Below, piece after piece: positions 53,323 through 64,000 of a stretch of DNA of 64,000 nucleotides. The notes beneath the pieces are model-generated. The model worked only from the letters and a program-made list of their open reading frames with translations, had not been told where the DNA came from and did not search any database. The stretch lies in contig CM055265.1 of assembly GCA_029237695.1 (NCBI GenBank), positions 119,861,078 through 119,925,077 on the forward strand, written 5' to 3'. Within the stretch, counting starts at the first letter, position 1. Every line of letters starts with the position of its first letter. A program made the translations under genes and the position numbers. The stretch is from Conchocele bisecta (lineage: Eukaryota; Mollusca; Bivalvia; Lucinida; Thyasiridae).

Positions 53323-56300
53323 ATAGACTCGGTGTGTACCCCGTCTGCCATCACTCTCCTCTTGTCGTAGTACGCTGACAACCCCAACTTGTCCTACTTA
53401 CTTGTCCCCCGTTATCAACCCTGTCCCTACCCCCTTCGAGAGCGCTCTTGTACCTCCCCCAAGTCAGATCGTTAGACCTCCTCGACATCCCCTTGGCCGA
53501 GTGCTTATAGCTTCCGTCACCGCCATGTAGTAGCACTTGCTGCATAGAGCGATGTCTCTATCCCCCTGGAATTCCAGCTTGAACAGTCCCGGAGTTCTGT
53601 TGCTCCACGCGTCCCACGCCAACCACTCGGCCTTCTCCTTATTTAACTTTATTTTACCTCTTCTTTCTCACCACAGCCGCCAGCGTCTTCTCCGACACCG
53701 CAAAGTACATGCTGTCAGTGTGCATCTGTATCAGTTCGAAATCTCCGCGATCCACTTACTTGTCCAAGAAGTCGTAGTAGAACTCCAGCATCCGGAGCTT
53801 GGCCAAATGGTAGACCGCTATGCCACACGGAAACGGTCTGTTGATCACCACTCTTCCTGCTCGATATCTCGTAAGCCTCCCCAATTTCCTCCAGGTCGTC
53901 GAACCACGCCGACCTCAGTGCCCGGTCGACAGTCTTCTCATCCTTCGTATAGGTGGTGTACAGGTGTCTCTCTAGCGCCTCTATCAGGTTGCCACAACAC
54001 GCGTTGCCAACCAGTTTGAATATCTCTGACAACACCGCATTGCTCTTGTCGACGTCCCCCGTCCGTCTGGCGGCGGTGACCTCTTCCACGAACCATTGGA
54101 ACGGTTTGCCGGGCGTGTAGTATATCACCATATGCACCGCCTTGACGACCAGACCGTGCTCCAGATACCACTTTAGCAGCGGGGAGTATATGATCATCTT
54201 CTTGGCGGACAGTTCCCCCCACGATATTTCTTTGACCTTCGACCCTAGTCCTCCCGGTCCTGGTCAGGTAGTCCTTCATGTGCTGCGGAACCTCGGTCTC
54301 ATCGACTTCTCGATTAAGTAACAGCGGCGACATTTCCGAGAACTTATCTCGCAACGTTTCCGGGACCTCTATATCCAACTCCGAACCGCAAATCCGAACC
54401 ACTCGTCAGGCCTGACCTTCCTCACGTATATATACGACTGTCTTTCCGGGTCGTCACGCGTCCATATCTTCTCCTCCCCGCACGGCATGTCCTTCGACAG
54501 GGTAGACAGGTACAGCACATTGGCGTCGTACCACGTCACCGCCTTGCACATCTTCTCCCGACTTCCTACCCGACCCCTGATCGTCGACCTGCCAGCATCG
54601 GCGTATCTGGAGAACACTATGGACGGACCACCAACCAACCCCTCCTTCATCATCGCGTAAGTCTCATCCTTCGGCGACCACAGCTCGGGCGTGTCTGGCT
54701 CCTTATCGACCGTCCCGCGGAGCAGGTACTGAAGGGAAACCCCGGCAGATATACCGCATCCTTGAGTATGTCCACCCCCTCCCCCTGTAGAACTCCGTCA
54801 TTTTAGTCAGGGCCTCCAGGAACGGTCCGACGTCCAAGTCGTTGTAGTGTTGCAACTATTCTTGAAACGTCTTCATCCCCTTTTCTCGGAAGACATTCGT
54901 GCACTCTCCACTCCGACATCGACAGTAGGTACGAACCCTTCAACTTCGAGTACCACTCGGGATAGTCCGGCAGCCCCGGATGGTCGAGCTTGTCCGCGCT
55001 ATGGAACCACTCGTATGGGAAGTGGGACTTTACCATTTTACAGTCGTACGCCTTAACCCACCTGTCGGACGTGGTACCGGGTCCCAGATACTGGATGATG
55101 TCGATAAATCTAAACTCCGGGGTAAACAGAAACATCGTCGTGCTGGCCCTCTTTCCGACCATCACCTTATTCACGGTGGCCGCCAACTTCTCGACAAGGT
55201 ACTGCTTGATGAGGTTCAGGTCGTACCTACTGCAGTTGAACCCCACCATCGGTACTTGGTCGATCCACGAGACGATCTTCGCTTGTGGCTTCGATAGCAC
55301 CTCTATGTCGGTCGGTAGATACTTCTTCCTAAGCCCCTCCATGATGGCATTGTCTCTCCTCTGCAGCTCGGTCACGAACTTCTCGGCCAGCGTTTCGGCG
55401 TCTCGTTCGCAGTTGTGGGTGATCCCCTCGTGCATCGTATCCCCCAACGACACCGATATAGGGACGTGCTCGACCTCGAATGTCAGGTTTTTGGTGGGTC
55501 GCGTGGGTGTCGACTTGTCGAGATACGCCTCGAAGTCGTAAACTATCTGGCGAGGGTACAGAGTCGTCTCCTCCTCGCGCGGTGGTGGGTCGTGGGGATT
55601 CCCCTCATTCAACCACGCGCACTCCCACATCACCACCAACTCGTAACCCGTAACTCGTAACTCCTTATCTTGTCGTCTTGGATGTTCGTCCTCCTGTACA
55701 GCAATGACGCGTTACCGCTCCTGCAATGCGTCGGACACCCGTGCCAGTAGCATCCGTGAAACTGAAACACGTTCTTGATCTCGTGACAGTAACCGTCGAC
55801 CGGATCGCCGGCCACCCACCTCTAGCCCCCGTGACCGCATCTCACGTGATGTATGTGCTTTCCCACCCTCTTCTCCTCTCTACCCAGCCATTGAATAGAC
55901 ATTGCGCTCGCGGAACCCTTGGGTAGAACGCCTTCTCGTATGCCGACTGTGGTCTCTCTATCCTCTTACCGGGACATATCACCACGGTCTTGCTACCCAT
56001 GCAGGTGATTGCGTGCCTGTGCATGTTACACGACTTTGTGAACCGTTGTTGACATCGGGTGCACCCGTACTCGTTCGTCATCTTGCGGAGGTTCTTGATG
56101 AGGAACGAGTGACCTCCAAACATTCCTATCGTCGTGGTCTTCTCCCCAACCGCGTCGTAGTTGACTGGAGACTTCATGAGGTACCACACTCCGTCGTCGG
56201 TGGACAAGTAAACACGAATGCCCAGCTTGAAGTGCTCTTCGCCCTTCTTAAGGTCGTCCAGAGGGATTCCCTTACTACCCTGTCCGAAATCGTGACCGAG

Positions 56301-57218
56301 GAATTTGCGAGCCAGAGCTCGTGCCTCCTCACAGTAGCGGTCGGGTCTCTGCCCACGGTGGGTGGCTATGCACCTAAACAGACACAAGTAGTCGTCGTAC
56401 GTGTCGACGGAATACATTCCCTTGTTCTGTCTTAACCAATCGGGGAGTTTTCCCGCTCCCATGAGGAGTTGTTGCGCATCGATGATCATCTTCACCTTGA
56501 CCGATATCCAACGAACGAAGGCCCATTTTGTGTTTGGTCCATCAACTTTGTCGATCTCCATTCGACCTTTCTCTCCATCGGCTACCCAACTCTCAGCTTT
56601 GGCGATTTCGTTTATCCACTGACTGCCTGGTGAGTTTTTGTGAAAGATCTTCGTAGCGTCGGTCTCGATGTTCCTAATACGATACGAGCACGAATACCTC
56701 GGATAAAAAGCCGTGGTCATCTCTGGAGGAATTTTATTCATTATGCGATTAGCGATCTCCCCGTCTACCCCTCTCTAGAATGTCCAGATTATCTTCCTCC
56801 TACCCCTATCAACTGTTTCCCTAGCTTCGGCTTCTTCGGCGAGAATCCTGGGACCCTCCTCCACCAAAGCTCTGGCGATATTTCTCCTCCTCCTAGGGGG
56901 TCTCCCCATCAGACATTGATAAATCCTATTGTATTCCACCTTGAAGAGTGATTTTCTGCGTGCGCTGGGATCGCCTTTTACACGCTGCGCGTAAGCAGTG
57001 ACACGCAGACTGGCCGTCGTAACGATCTCCAATTACTCGGATTGTTTTTCGGGGTCGGCAGGCAGTCGTCCGGTCGAAACGGCATGCCGCAGCCTCTCCT
57101 CGAGAACGACAGCTCGCGCGTCACTTATCCTATCTGCTATAGCTTTCTTGAGTTTCAAACCTCTTAGGCAAATTCCCCAACTCTTAGCTTGCTCTCTCAT
57201 TTGCTTTATGGTAGGCAT
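53323..57218 (-). pseudogene. Protein-primed family B DNA polymerase with OTU-like and zinc-finger N-terminus (element C)
   Basis: Starts MPTIKQMREQAKSWGICLRG (57218), a SAP/Rho-N-like helix pair. A basic region follows. An OTU-like module has DDYLCLFRC (about 56380) and GGHSFLIKNL (about 56110) as candidate Cys/His residues. A zinc-finger-like CTRCQQ..CNMHRHAITC lies at about 56010-56075. The exonuclease has YDFEAYLD (about 55525), GFNCSRYDLN (about 55225) and an Exo III segment (about 54840). Polymerase motif A is near 54515. Motif C reads MHTDSMY at about 53705-53725, i.e. the first catalytic Asp is His. At least seven frame breaks or stops (57033, 56778, 55840, 55635, 54800, 54390, 53830). 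Confidence 0.85.
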
Positions 57219-57645
57219 CATGACGAGTATAACCAATGGATTTATTATCTTTAACACGGTCTAAATGTTGATATGTATGGCGGGTCACTGGTATAACGTA
57301 TGGTTAGTACGTGAGAGGTGGTGACTTGATATGTATAACAGATTGCTGTATTATACTGAGTATAACCTATGGATGGCTTATCTCTAACAGGACGCCAGAG
57401 GTTGTGACTTGATATGGATGACAGGCTTGCTATGTATGGCAGATTGCTGTATATACTGAGTATAACATAGGGATGACTTATCTCTAACATGGTGTCAGAG
57501 GTGGTGACACCACCATCTCGTCTCATTGATAAGTTCTCATCCAGTGGAGGAAACACGAGTATTATATGGTTGCCGAAACGGGGGTTGCTGAACAAGATTT
57601 TCCGCTCTTCTCATCCATACCATGCGAACAGTGGAGGAAAACCCA
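57219..57645. repeat. Right sub-terminal region of element C with ~107 bp repeats
   Basis: Two diverged copies share GGTxGTGACTTGATATG, GCAGATTGCTGTAT and ACTGAGTATAACxTAxGGATG (about 57312-57505). CAGTGGAGGAAA occurs at 57542 and 57629, each followed by a GTAxTTATATGG word resembling the terminus. Confidence 0.65.
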
Positions 57646-57753
57646 AGTAGTTATATGGGATTAAAAAATGATACCACCTCCTGATGGGAGGCACCGCGCG
57701 TATCGTGGGGCTCCCAGAGGGAGGTGGTATCATTTTGACTCCCATATACTACT
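57646..57753. repeat. Terminal inverted repeat of element C folded as a ~108 bp palindrome
   Basis: The left arm AGTAGTTATATGGGATTAAA continues AAATGATACCACCTCC. The right arm is its complement, GGAGGTGGTATCATTTTGAC followed by TCCCATATACTACT, with about 30 bp between. The right arm matches the end of element B (42596-42627). Two terminus-like sequences therefore face each other. Confidence 0.75.
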
Positions 57754-58111
57754 GGCTTTAATGCGATATTTTTCTTCGAGTTGCCTCGCTTGGATTAGAA
57801 AACTTGTGATAGGGTCCCCGGGAAAATCGATATTTTCTTACTTCGCGTTTTAAGCTATTTTCAGTGAATAATTCATAGTTCATTTGATTTTTGTTTAGTA
57901 TTTATAACGTTTATTATTAAATGTACTTAAATGCTTATACTATTTTGTTTGTCTGTGTATTCCATCAGACGATTTAACAAATTTCCCCCCCGTAAGCGCC
58001 TCAGATATACATGTCCCACGCGCATGCGCACCGACATGGGGTTTTCCCCCACGTCATACAGGTGTCAACAGACGTTGGCAGGTATGAAAATATATATAGC
58101 ACTATGGCTTC
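57754..58111. other. Host DNA
   Basis: Nothing recognised. Confidence 0.4.
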
Positions 58112-59609
58112 CAGGGGCGTAGCCAGGGACAAATTTCTGATACGCACACATATCAAATGGTAGAACACATGTAGGGACAAATTTCTGATACGCACACATA
58201 TCAAATGGTAGAACATTGGGTGAGCACGGCTCACTCGTCGACCGAGCGAAGCGGGGTGGGGGGGGGGGGGGGCTGCTTTTTTTTTGAAACGGAGATCCTA
58301 TCTAACGCGTTTTCCTGCATTATTTACGGCACCATTTGTTTGTAATCGACATGTACGTTTGATACAAAATGCGTTCTGTTCCAGACACAATAGCAATTCA
58401 CATATTTCATCCAGCTAAAATAACCGGGTTATGAAACTTACTGTGCATGGTGAAGATGGTTGTAGAAACATGGAGACCTACTTCTACTCGTACTCTGTGA
58501 CCAAAGTTTGACTCCGGATTCTTGTTTATTTACGATATATCAGAATCCGATATGGAATACCGTTTCAAATTAATCTGAATAAACAATGAGCAGTAAATGT
58601 TATTCTTGATTGGGTTTAGGATGCGTGTATATACGGAACTACATATGGGCTGATAAAAGTGACTTCACATAATATTATGCGACAAGCATAGCCCCAAATC
58701 AGTGTGCGCGTGTGCGCGTTTGCGGAGTCTGACCATGCCCTACATGTATGCTGTTCGCTAGTACATCAGCATAATAGCATATCACTCATAAATTTAGAAA
58801 GATTGAATGCTACTTGCATGTTATTTGTAATCTGTATTGATTGTACATGTCTTTGAATAAAAATAAAAAGAAACTCTAAACTTAAAAAGGTACACAACCC
58901 TATCATTGGCAACAGTTAAGTGCTGTTATATTTTATTGATTACAACTGTTTAGGTTGCGACAAATAGAGGGAAACATAAATCCATGACGAAACAGATTAC
59001 AACACATAGTTTTCGTATATAGCATGATGCAGTGTATGCCTGACCAAATTGTGCGGATGCGCAGACTGATCTTGGGCTACGCTGGTCGCATATGCCGCCA
59101 TGTCCATTTTCTCAGCCGGGTGCCCATATATGTATACAATCAGGGCCTGGGATTATAAAACGACTTTCTGAGCAAGTACCCGATACGCTCGAAATCATGA
59201 AGTTTGATGGGCCAATGCTGTGTTGTGCACATTCTTGGCAAATGAAACTGCCTGATTTAGAGTACCGACAGTGGCGTAGCCAGGCATACGCACGTACGTA
59301 CGAGAAAAAAACAAAATAATTAAAAAATAAAAGGCTTATTTTTCGAAATATGCAATGAAATCTTGGGGTGGTGGGGGGGGGGGGGTGTTTGCTATTTAGT
59401 CTGGAACAGAACGCATTTTGTATCAAACGTACATGTTACAAACAAATGGTGCCGTAAATAATGCAGGAAAATCAGGGGGGGGGGCATGCCCCCGGACCCC
59501 CCTAGCACTCTCCCTCACTTCGCTAGGTCCACGAGTGAGCCATGCTCACCCAATGTTCTACCATTTGATATGTGTGCGTATCAGAAATTTGTCCCTGGCT
59601 ACGCCCCTG
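58112..59609. mobile_element. Long-TIR DNA transposon, termini CAGGGGCGTAGCCAGG
   Basis: The left arm (58112-58410) and right arm (59391-59609) are inverted copies, including GACAAATTTCTGATACGCAC and TGCATTATTTACGGCACCAT. The left arm has a partial internal duplication of GGGACAAATTTCTGATACGC. The 8 bp flanks differ (ATGGCTTC, ACCGAGTA), so boundaries have been rearranged. The interior contains 59041-59095, a piece with GTGCGGATGCGCAGACTGAT that I associate with widespread bivalve repeats. hAT-like termini; no transposase. Confidence 0.65.
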
Positions 59610-59822
59610 ACCGAGTACGATAATGTGTTTGTTTATAATCACTGGCACAGATATTCGTATAGGTGTGTCACAAAGCCATATTTAGTGTTGCTGTGCTCCG
59701 CATATCCACATGTATACTCCAGTATATGTACGATCGTTTTCACCCAAGATGGACACGACACGACATCGGTAAAGTGACGTAACAAACATTCCGTATACGT
59801 TCAACACACTGGAACAGCTTAA

Positions 59823-60475
59823 AGGTACATGCCCACGCAGCAGGTTACACTGTACTTTTCATTTTCTGTCATGCCTTATATGAGCCATTTGTCTACCCAC
59901 TAACGAGTTATGTTCAATTACGGCGCGTGTTAATTGGTGTTAAATCACATTTTATATGCCGCGACCAGAAAGGATATTTTCCGACCTCTTGCTATTTTTA
60001 CCAATACGCGTTACGTGACACGGTCAATCATATCACATCTTTGACATGCGCAGTGAAGTATCGGAAGTTGAGAAGAAAAATCTCTGTTCGAGTCCCAATC
60101 TAAATCTCCATGTAACTCTTTCCATTTGGTGATCTGGTCGCCAATATTAACCACTCTCTCTCTCTGTACTGCCTGTCCCTCAGACATTTCGCCTTTTTTT
60201 TGACCGACGCCGTTTCATACAATTTCCGTCCTGGACGTTTCGACATGTTGATATTCTTGTTTACATATTGGGAAGCCTACTGGCGCGCGTAGTATACTGC
60301 GCATGCGCACCGCAAGCCGTGATGTGAAAGTCGTCGTCCCGGCACATTATCAAAATAGACTGTTACCACCGCGCGTCGTTAACAGTAAATTGATAATTAA
60401 TAAATGATTATATTTGTATAGCGGGCACTCCTAATTTTTAGAACTGGTGGAATAGTGACATAATTATACATATAA
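59823..60475. mobile_element. TTAA-target MITE, diverged copy 3, right end lost
   Basis: Left end AGGTACATGCCCACGCAGCA after TTAA (59819-59822). The interior ACCACCGCGCGTC and TTTTTAGAACTGGTGGAATA match copies 1 and 2. The right terminus is missing. Confidence 0.6.
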
Positions 60476-60621
60476 CTGTATGGCTCATACAAAAATCAAA
60501 TTAGTTGATGAGACTTTAAACTGGGACGATACGATATGTCGCTAACGTCACATTTACTACGGCTGTGCTTAAGGCGTGCCTACTAATAATGTGCACAATT
60601 TGAATCAGTATAACAAATGTA

Positions 60622-60860
60622 CAGGCCGGTAGCCGGGGGGGGTCGGAGCGGTCGGACGAACCCCCGCCCAGCCTCGAGGTTCACTTTTTTAGCTTTGAGG
60701 TCCACTTTTTTAGACCCCCATAGATACTTCAGACCCCTTGAGCCTTCGAAACGACCCTCCCCCCCCCCCCCTTCAAACAGGTAGATATCTCAGACCCATT
60801 GAGCCTTCGAAACAACCCCCCCCCACCCCCCCCCTTCAAACAGGTCTGGCTACGGGCCTG
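60622..60860. mobile_element. Small C-rich MITE with CAGGCC(G/C)GTAGCC termini
   Basis: Left CAGGCCGGTAGCC and right GGCTACGGGCCTG are inverted. ATGTA flanks both sides (60617-60621 and 60861-60865). The interior has an imperfect duplication of CCTTGAGCCTTCGAAAC plus long C runs. Confidence 0.65.
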
Positions 60861-60939
60861 ATGTAACGTGCTATATTGACTTTTTTATGGATGAGTCATT
60901 AGGGTTTCATAAAACCCAGTTCAGATCGCTCGGTAGACG

Positions 60940-61431
60940 AGTTGCAGTGCTATGAACATATCTAAAACACGAAACAGTAAGGACAATCGTCGTTCCTTTC
61001 GTCTGGCAAATATGTCGACGACAGTTTCAGTGTTTATGTCGCGGTCGCGGTGAATGTTCGTCAGGCCTAACCCTGTCGGACGAGTTGTTGGCATTGTCGA
61101 TCGCAGGTACGTTTTAAGGCGCCGCATAGTGCTGAATGACCTCTCAGCCGAGGCGGTAGATACTGGACATGAATAATAAAATATGTAGGCAAGTTGTTAC
61201 ATTTGGATACAACTCGGCATTTGTCACGTTCAATGTTTCTGCTATGCAGGTAATTTTGTCTACACTTGACTCACATTTGGTCCGCCATCGCTCAAGTTCT
61301 CGTTCAAATGTTTCCACATTTTCAGCTGGAAGGTCGGCCTCAAAAGCGTTATATATAGCCTTTGACATGTCCTCTCTGATTCTGATGAATGATGAAAAAT
61401 GCTCTAGAACTAATGAAATTTTTTTTGGCAT
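60940..61431 (-). pseudogene. hAT transposase C-terminal remnant (ZMYM1/P52rIPK-like)
   Basis: Two minus-strand pieces in different frames. 61144-61431 carries FERELERWRTKCESS...NVTNAELYPNVTTCLHILL. 60921-61127 begins after an ERSFST-like segment with MRRLKTYLRSTMPTTRPTGL, then LTNIHRD and VVDIFARRKERRL. The order 'Phe/Tyr-Pro-Asn...hydrophobic...SAERSFST.RRLKTYLRST' is the hAT dimerisation domain. The N-terminal transposase is absent. Confidence 0.8.
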
Positions 61432-61692
61432 TGATATAGTGTATATAATTACATTATTTTTCGATAAAATATTGTTGCTCTCACTGTCTGTATCTTTGGT
61501 GCCTAATGCTATGTACAGTACATGTAACGTTATTCATATATATCTACCTGCTTGGAAATGTGAAATACCCCCCCCCCCCCCCCCCCCCACTCTCCAAGAT
61601 TGAATTGCATATTTTGAAAAGCCTTTTTATTTTAATTCTTTAATTTTTCTCGTACGCATGTGCGTACGAACGTATGCCTGGCTACGCCACTG

Positions 61693-62900
61693 GCTTCACT
61701 ACCGTTACTACGTTACAGCCATAGGCCTCAAAGATAGCTACTGTAGCCATAGGCACTTTATGGGATGAACGAAACCGGTGTGTTAATGACACATATCGCA
61801 GGATGTATAGTATATGGAAAGGCCAGACATTCGCCATGTTTTTGTTGTTGTTTTTTTCAACCAACGGAAGTGACGTAAATTAGGCTACCTTTGACTGGTT
61901 TCGTGATTTACCTTGCTGTTCACCAGCTGATTTTGTTTGTGTGCCAGATCACACTGCCTGTGTTTACATACAACATGGAAAGTCACATTAATATGAACAC
62001 ATGGCAAGAAATATCCCATATTAATGTCATTTACAATATTTAATTCATGATTACCTATTCAGATAAGTGAAAAAACCAATCACGAAACCAGTCCGTACTT
62101 CCATTGGTTGAAAAATGGTTCCCAGCCTACATGCGGATTCGTAACTTACAATTAGCGAGCCGGTCAAAGGTAAATGAAGTTACTTCCGTTGACTGAGATG
62201 ATGAATGCTGTCATTCCTTCTAGATTCATACAGATCCTCAGTGTAACTGGATTATCACATCGGGTTTTCGTTCATCCCATAAAGCTCCTATGAATGTAGC
62301 GACTGATTTCAAGATTTGAAATCTGTCGATTATTGTATAAATAGGCGTCTAATGGTGCTAAACCAGCAGTGCAAAACCAGAAATTATATTAAATAGCCTT
62401 TATGAGTTACAATGGGTGACTTGCCTATTAAAATAAAGTGTTTATCGCTATTTTTGTCCGACTACACAAAGTCTACAAAGTTTACAACGCTTCGGTCGCC
62501 ATCTTGCTTTTAGTCCGGCGGCCAAAGACCGATTTTGGGGCTTAAACTTGCTGTTGAATAACTTAGTTTGTTATTACTGATTTTGGCATTGTAGACTTTC
62601 TAGTATTAGAATCCGACTGATGAAAACCTGTTACCCTTGAGCATTTGGAGAAATCTGCATAAATTCAAGATGGCTGCCACCTAGATATATTGTGACATAT
62701 AATTGCATCCACACGAGGAAATTAAACCATCTATGAGAGTATTAATGAATGTATTAACGTGCTGACACAAATGGGCAACTTAAAATTCAATTCCTCAACT
62801 GCATATGGAATAATCCAAAATGGCCGCCAAATGTGACTATTTTACATACTTTCACTAATTCGTCATATCAAAGAATATATGTTTTTAGCCAGGTTTTTTG
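61693..62900. other. Host DNA with a fold-back repeat
   Basis: GCTTTATGGGATGAACGAAA-like arms at about 61750-61783 and, inverted, 62255-62290, and CAACGGAAGT..CCTTTGACxGG arms at about 61860-61903 and 62155-62200, form an inverted repeat of about 600 bp in total with a diverged centre. No genes. Confidence 0.5.
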
Positions 62901-62954
62901 AAAAAAAATCCAGACAATTGGATTGGCGAAAGCAGGGTGGGCGGCGGGCGGCGG

Positions 62955-63345
62955 GCGGCGTCCACAATCAATGTTAAGTTTGAGTCCATTTCTTTGTTAC
63001 TGTACCACCTAGGACCACCAAACTTTCACAGCTTCATAATTAAGGGGTGCCCACCACATATCACTATCCAGTATCCAACATGTTACCTTTTTTTGAACTT
63101 GACCCATTTTTTCCGCGCACTGACTTAGCCATTTTCAATGTTAAGTTTTCGCGTTTACAATGTTAAGTTTTCGTGTTTAACTCAATTTCTTTGGTACTGT
63201 ACCACCTAGGACCACCAAACTTTCACAGCTTCATAACCAAGGGGTGCCTACCACATACAACTATCCAACATGTGACCATTTTTTTTTACCTTCACCTATT
63301 ATTTCTACGTAATTGACATAGCCATTTTCAACGTTAACTTTTTAA
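62955..63345. repeat. Two ~198 bp tandem units
   Basis: TGTACCACCTAGGACCACCA recurs at 63001 and 63199, with AAACTTTCACAGCTTCATAA following in both. Confidence 0.8.
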
Positions 63346-63384
63346 CGTACGTCTGGTTAAAGTTTTTTTGGTTAAAAGTTTTTC

Positions 63385-63700
63385 GTTATACTATTTCTCT
63401 GCGACTACTTCGCCCATTACCTTGAAACTTCACATGGGTGTTTATCATCATCCATAGTTTCATTCTACCCCCAACCGCGCGGCCCCTGTGCCCAATGTCA
63501 ATGTCAAATTACTTTGAATTATTTTGTTAAAGTTTTTTCGTGTACTATATCTCTGCAACTGCTTCACCCATTACCTTGATACTTCACATGGGTATTTATC
63601 ATCATTGTCACGCCCGCTTGCGGAAAGCGTGATATCGTCGGCATTTTGGCATACGTCCGTCCGTCCGTCCGTCCGTCCGTCCGTACGTACGTCCGTGTCT
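63385..63700. repeat. ~154 bp repeats plus (CCGT)n microsatellite
   Basis: CTATwTCTCTGCrACTrCTT and ACTTCACATGGGTrTTTATC occur at about 63391 and 63545. 63655-63690 is (CCGT)n. The remainder to 64000 has no recognised gene. Confidence 0.75.
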
Positions 63701-64000
63701 CCGGTTAAAGGTTTTTGGTTAAAGTTTTTCCATCTACTATATCTATTTTGTTTAGTGTCCATGCCTCGCCCCAATGCGCAACATGCAGGCCACAGCCATC
63801 TAGTCTACAAAAATTGGGTATAATTATGTTATCCAAGTGTCTATGCTTGGAAAAAACCTGGCCTTCGTGGCTTTGCCTCGTTTCTTGTTTAAGTATGTGT
63901 TTATTAAAACAATGAATATGAGTTTTTTTGTAACTTTGATGTGAAATTACATACTAATTTATATAACAGAAGTCCAAGATGGCAGCCATATATGAATATA

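Larger units (their letters stand above)
43931..57753. mobile_element. Maverick/Polinton-type (adintovirus-like) element C, most complete copy
   Basis: It contains the full shared gene set plus a left arm with four further genes not visible in A or B. It is bounded on the left by a 53 bp satellite that cuts the first gene. On the right it is bounded by an inverted repeat ending AGTAGTATATGGGAGTCAAA (read inward from 57753). The gene set of integrase, protein-primed PolB, packaging ATPase and capsid-like protein defines the group. Every long gene has at least one stop or frameshift. Confidence 0.85.
59269..61692 (-). mobile_element. Degenerate hAT element, termini CAGTGGCGTAGCCAGGCATA
   Basis: The left arm (59269-59390) and right arm (61565-61692) are inverted copies of ~120 bp, both running into a G/C homopolymer. 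A hAT transposase remnant lies inside on the minus strand (60940-61431). The element overlaps the right arm of the previous transposon and itself contains a TTAA MITE and a small CAGGCC element, so it is a nest. Confidence 0.7.

Overview
ORGANISM. The window is metazoan nuclear DNA, most likely from a mollusc and probably a bivalve. It is AT-rich and almost gene-free outside mobile DNA. It holds Helentron-type 'pearl'-like elements with ~158 bp internal repeats, a SINE tail of a kind I associate with molluscs, a degenerate LINE, hAT and TTAA-target elements, and (CCGT)n arrays. The host assignment is inference. No rRNA or tRNA gene and no convincing host protein-coding gene was seen. || MAIN CONTENT. 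Three decayed copies of a Maverick/Polinton-type (adintovirus-like) DNA element lie in the same orientation. Element A (1-8613) runs off the left edge. Element B (32393-42627) belongs to a clearly more diverged subfamily. Element C (43931-57753) is the most extended and closely resembles A. The shared order is: a coiled-coil/membrane protein (-); major capsid protein (MCP)-like gene (+); packaging ATPase (+); an AT-rich iterated array; a ~200 aa helical protein (+); a single-pass membrane protein (+); a 77 aa protein (+); a tail-anchored-looking protein (+); a ~108 aa protein (+); an rve-type integrase (+); and, convergent with it, a protein-primed family B DNA polymerase (-) with an OTU-like and zinc-finger N-terminal region. 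C adds a left arm with a structural-looking gene (+), a TNF/C1q-like fibre-type gene (-) and two small genes (-). Every copy carries stops, frameshifts or deletions, so these are old genomic copies and not active elements. The three copies break different genes. || LAYOUT. 1-8613: element A, whose polymerase is interrupted by a 1124 bp hAT-type insertion with a perfect 8 bp target duplication. 8614-32049: repeat-rich host DNA with a duplicated ~1.15 kb repeat, two Helentron-like elements, TTAA MITEs, a palindromic MITE, a LINE and SINE fragments. 32050-32392: GATCGCGAG-type palindromic satellite abutting B. 32393-42627: element B. 42628-43369: host DNA. 43370-43930: 53 bp tandem repeat truncating C on its left. 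43931-57753: element C, ending in a hairpin-like inverted repeat. 57754-64000: interleaved long-TIR hAT-type elements with a transposase remnant, then host repeats. || HOW THE GENES FIT TOGETHER. MCP, ATPase and probably the fibre-like gene form a virion-morphogenesis set. Integrase and protein-primed polymerase form the replication/integration set. The small membrane proteins are probably virion or host-membrane components, but their functions are unknown. The most unusual signals are three 6 bp stem/4 nt loop hairpins between convergent integrase and polymerase genes in C, one with the stem sequence of the metazoan histone mRNA 3' stem-loop. Others are a 16 bp palindrome scattered through B including inside genes, and an AT-rich array at the same place in all three copies but with unrelated sequence in B.
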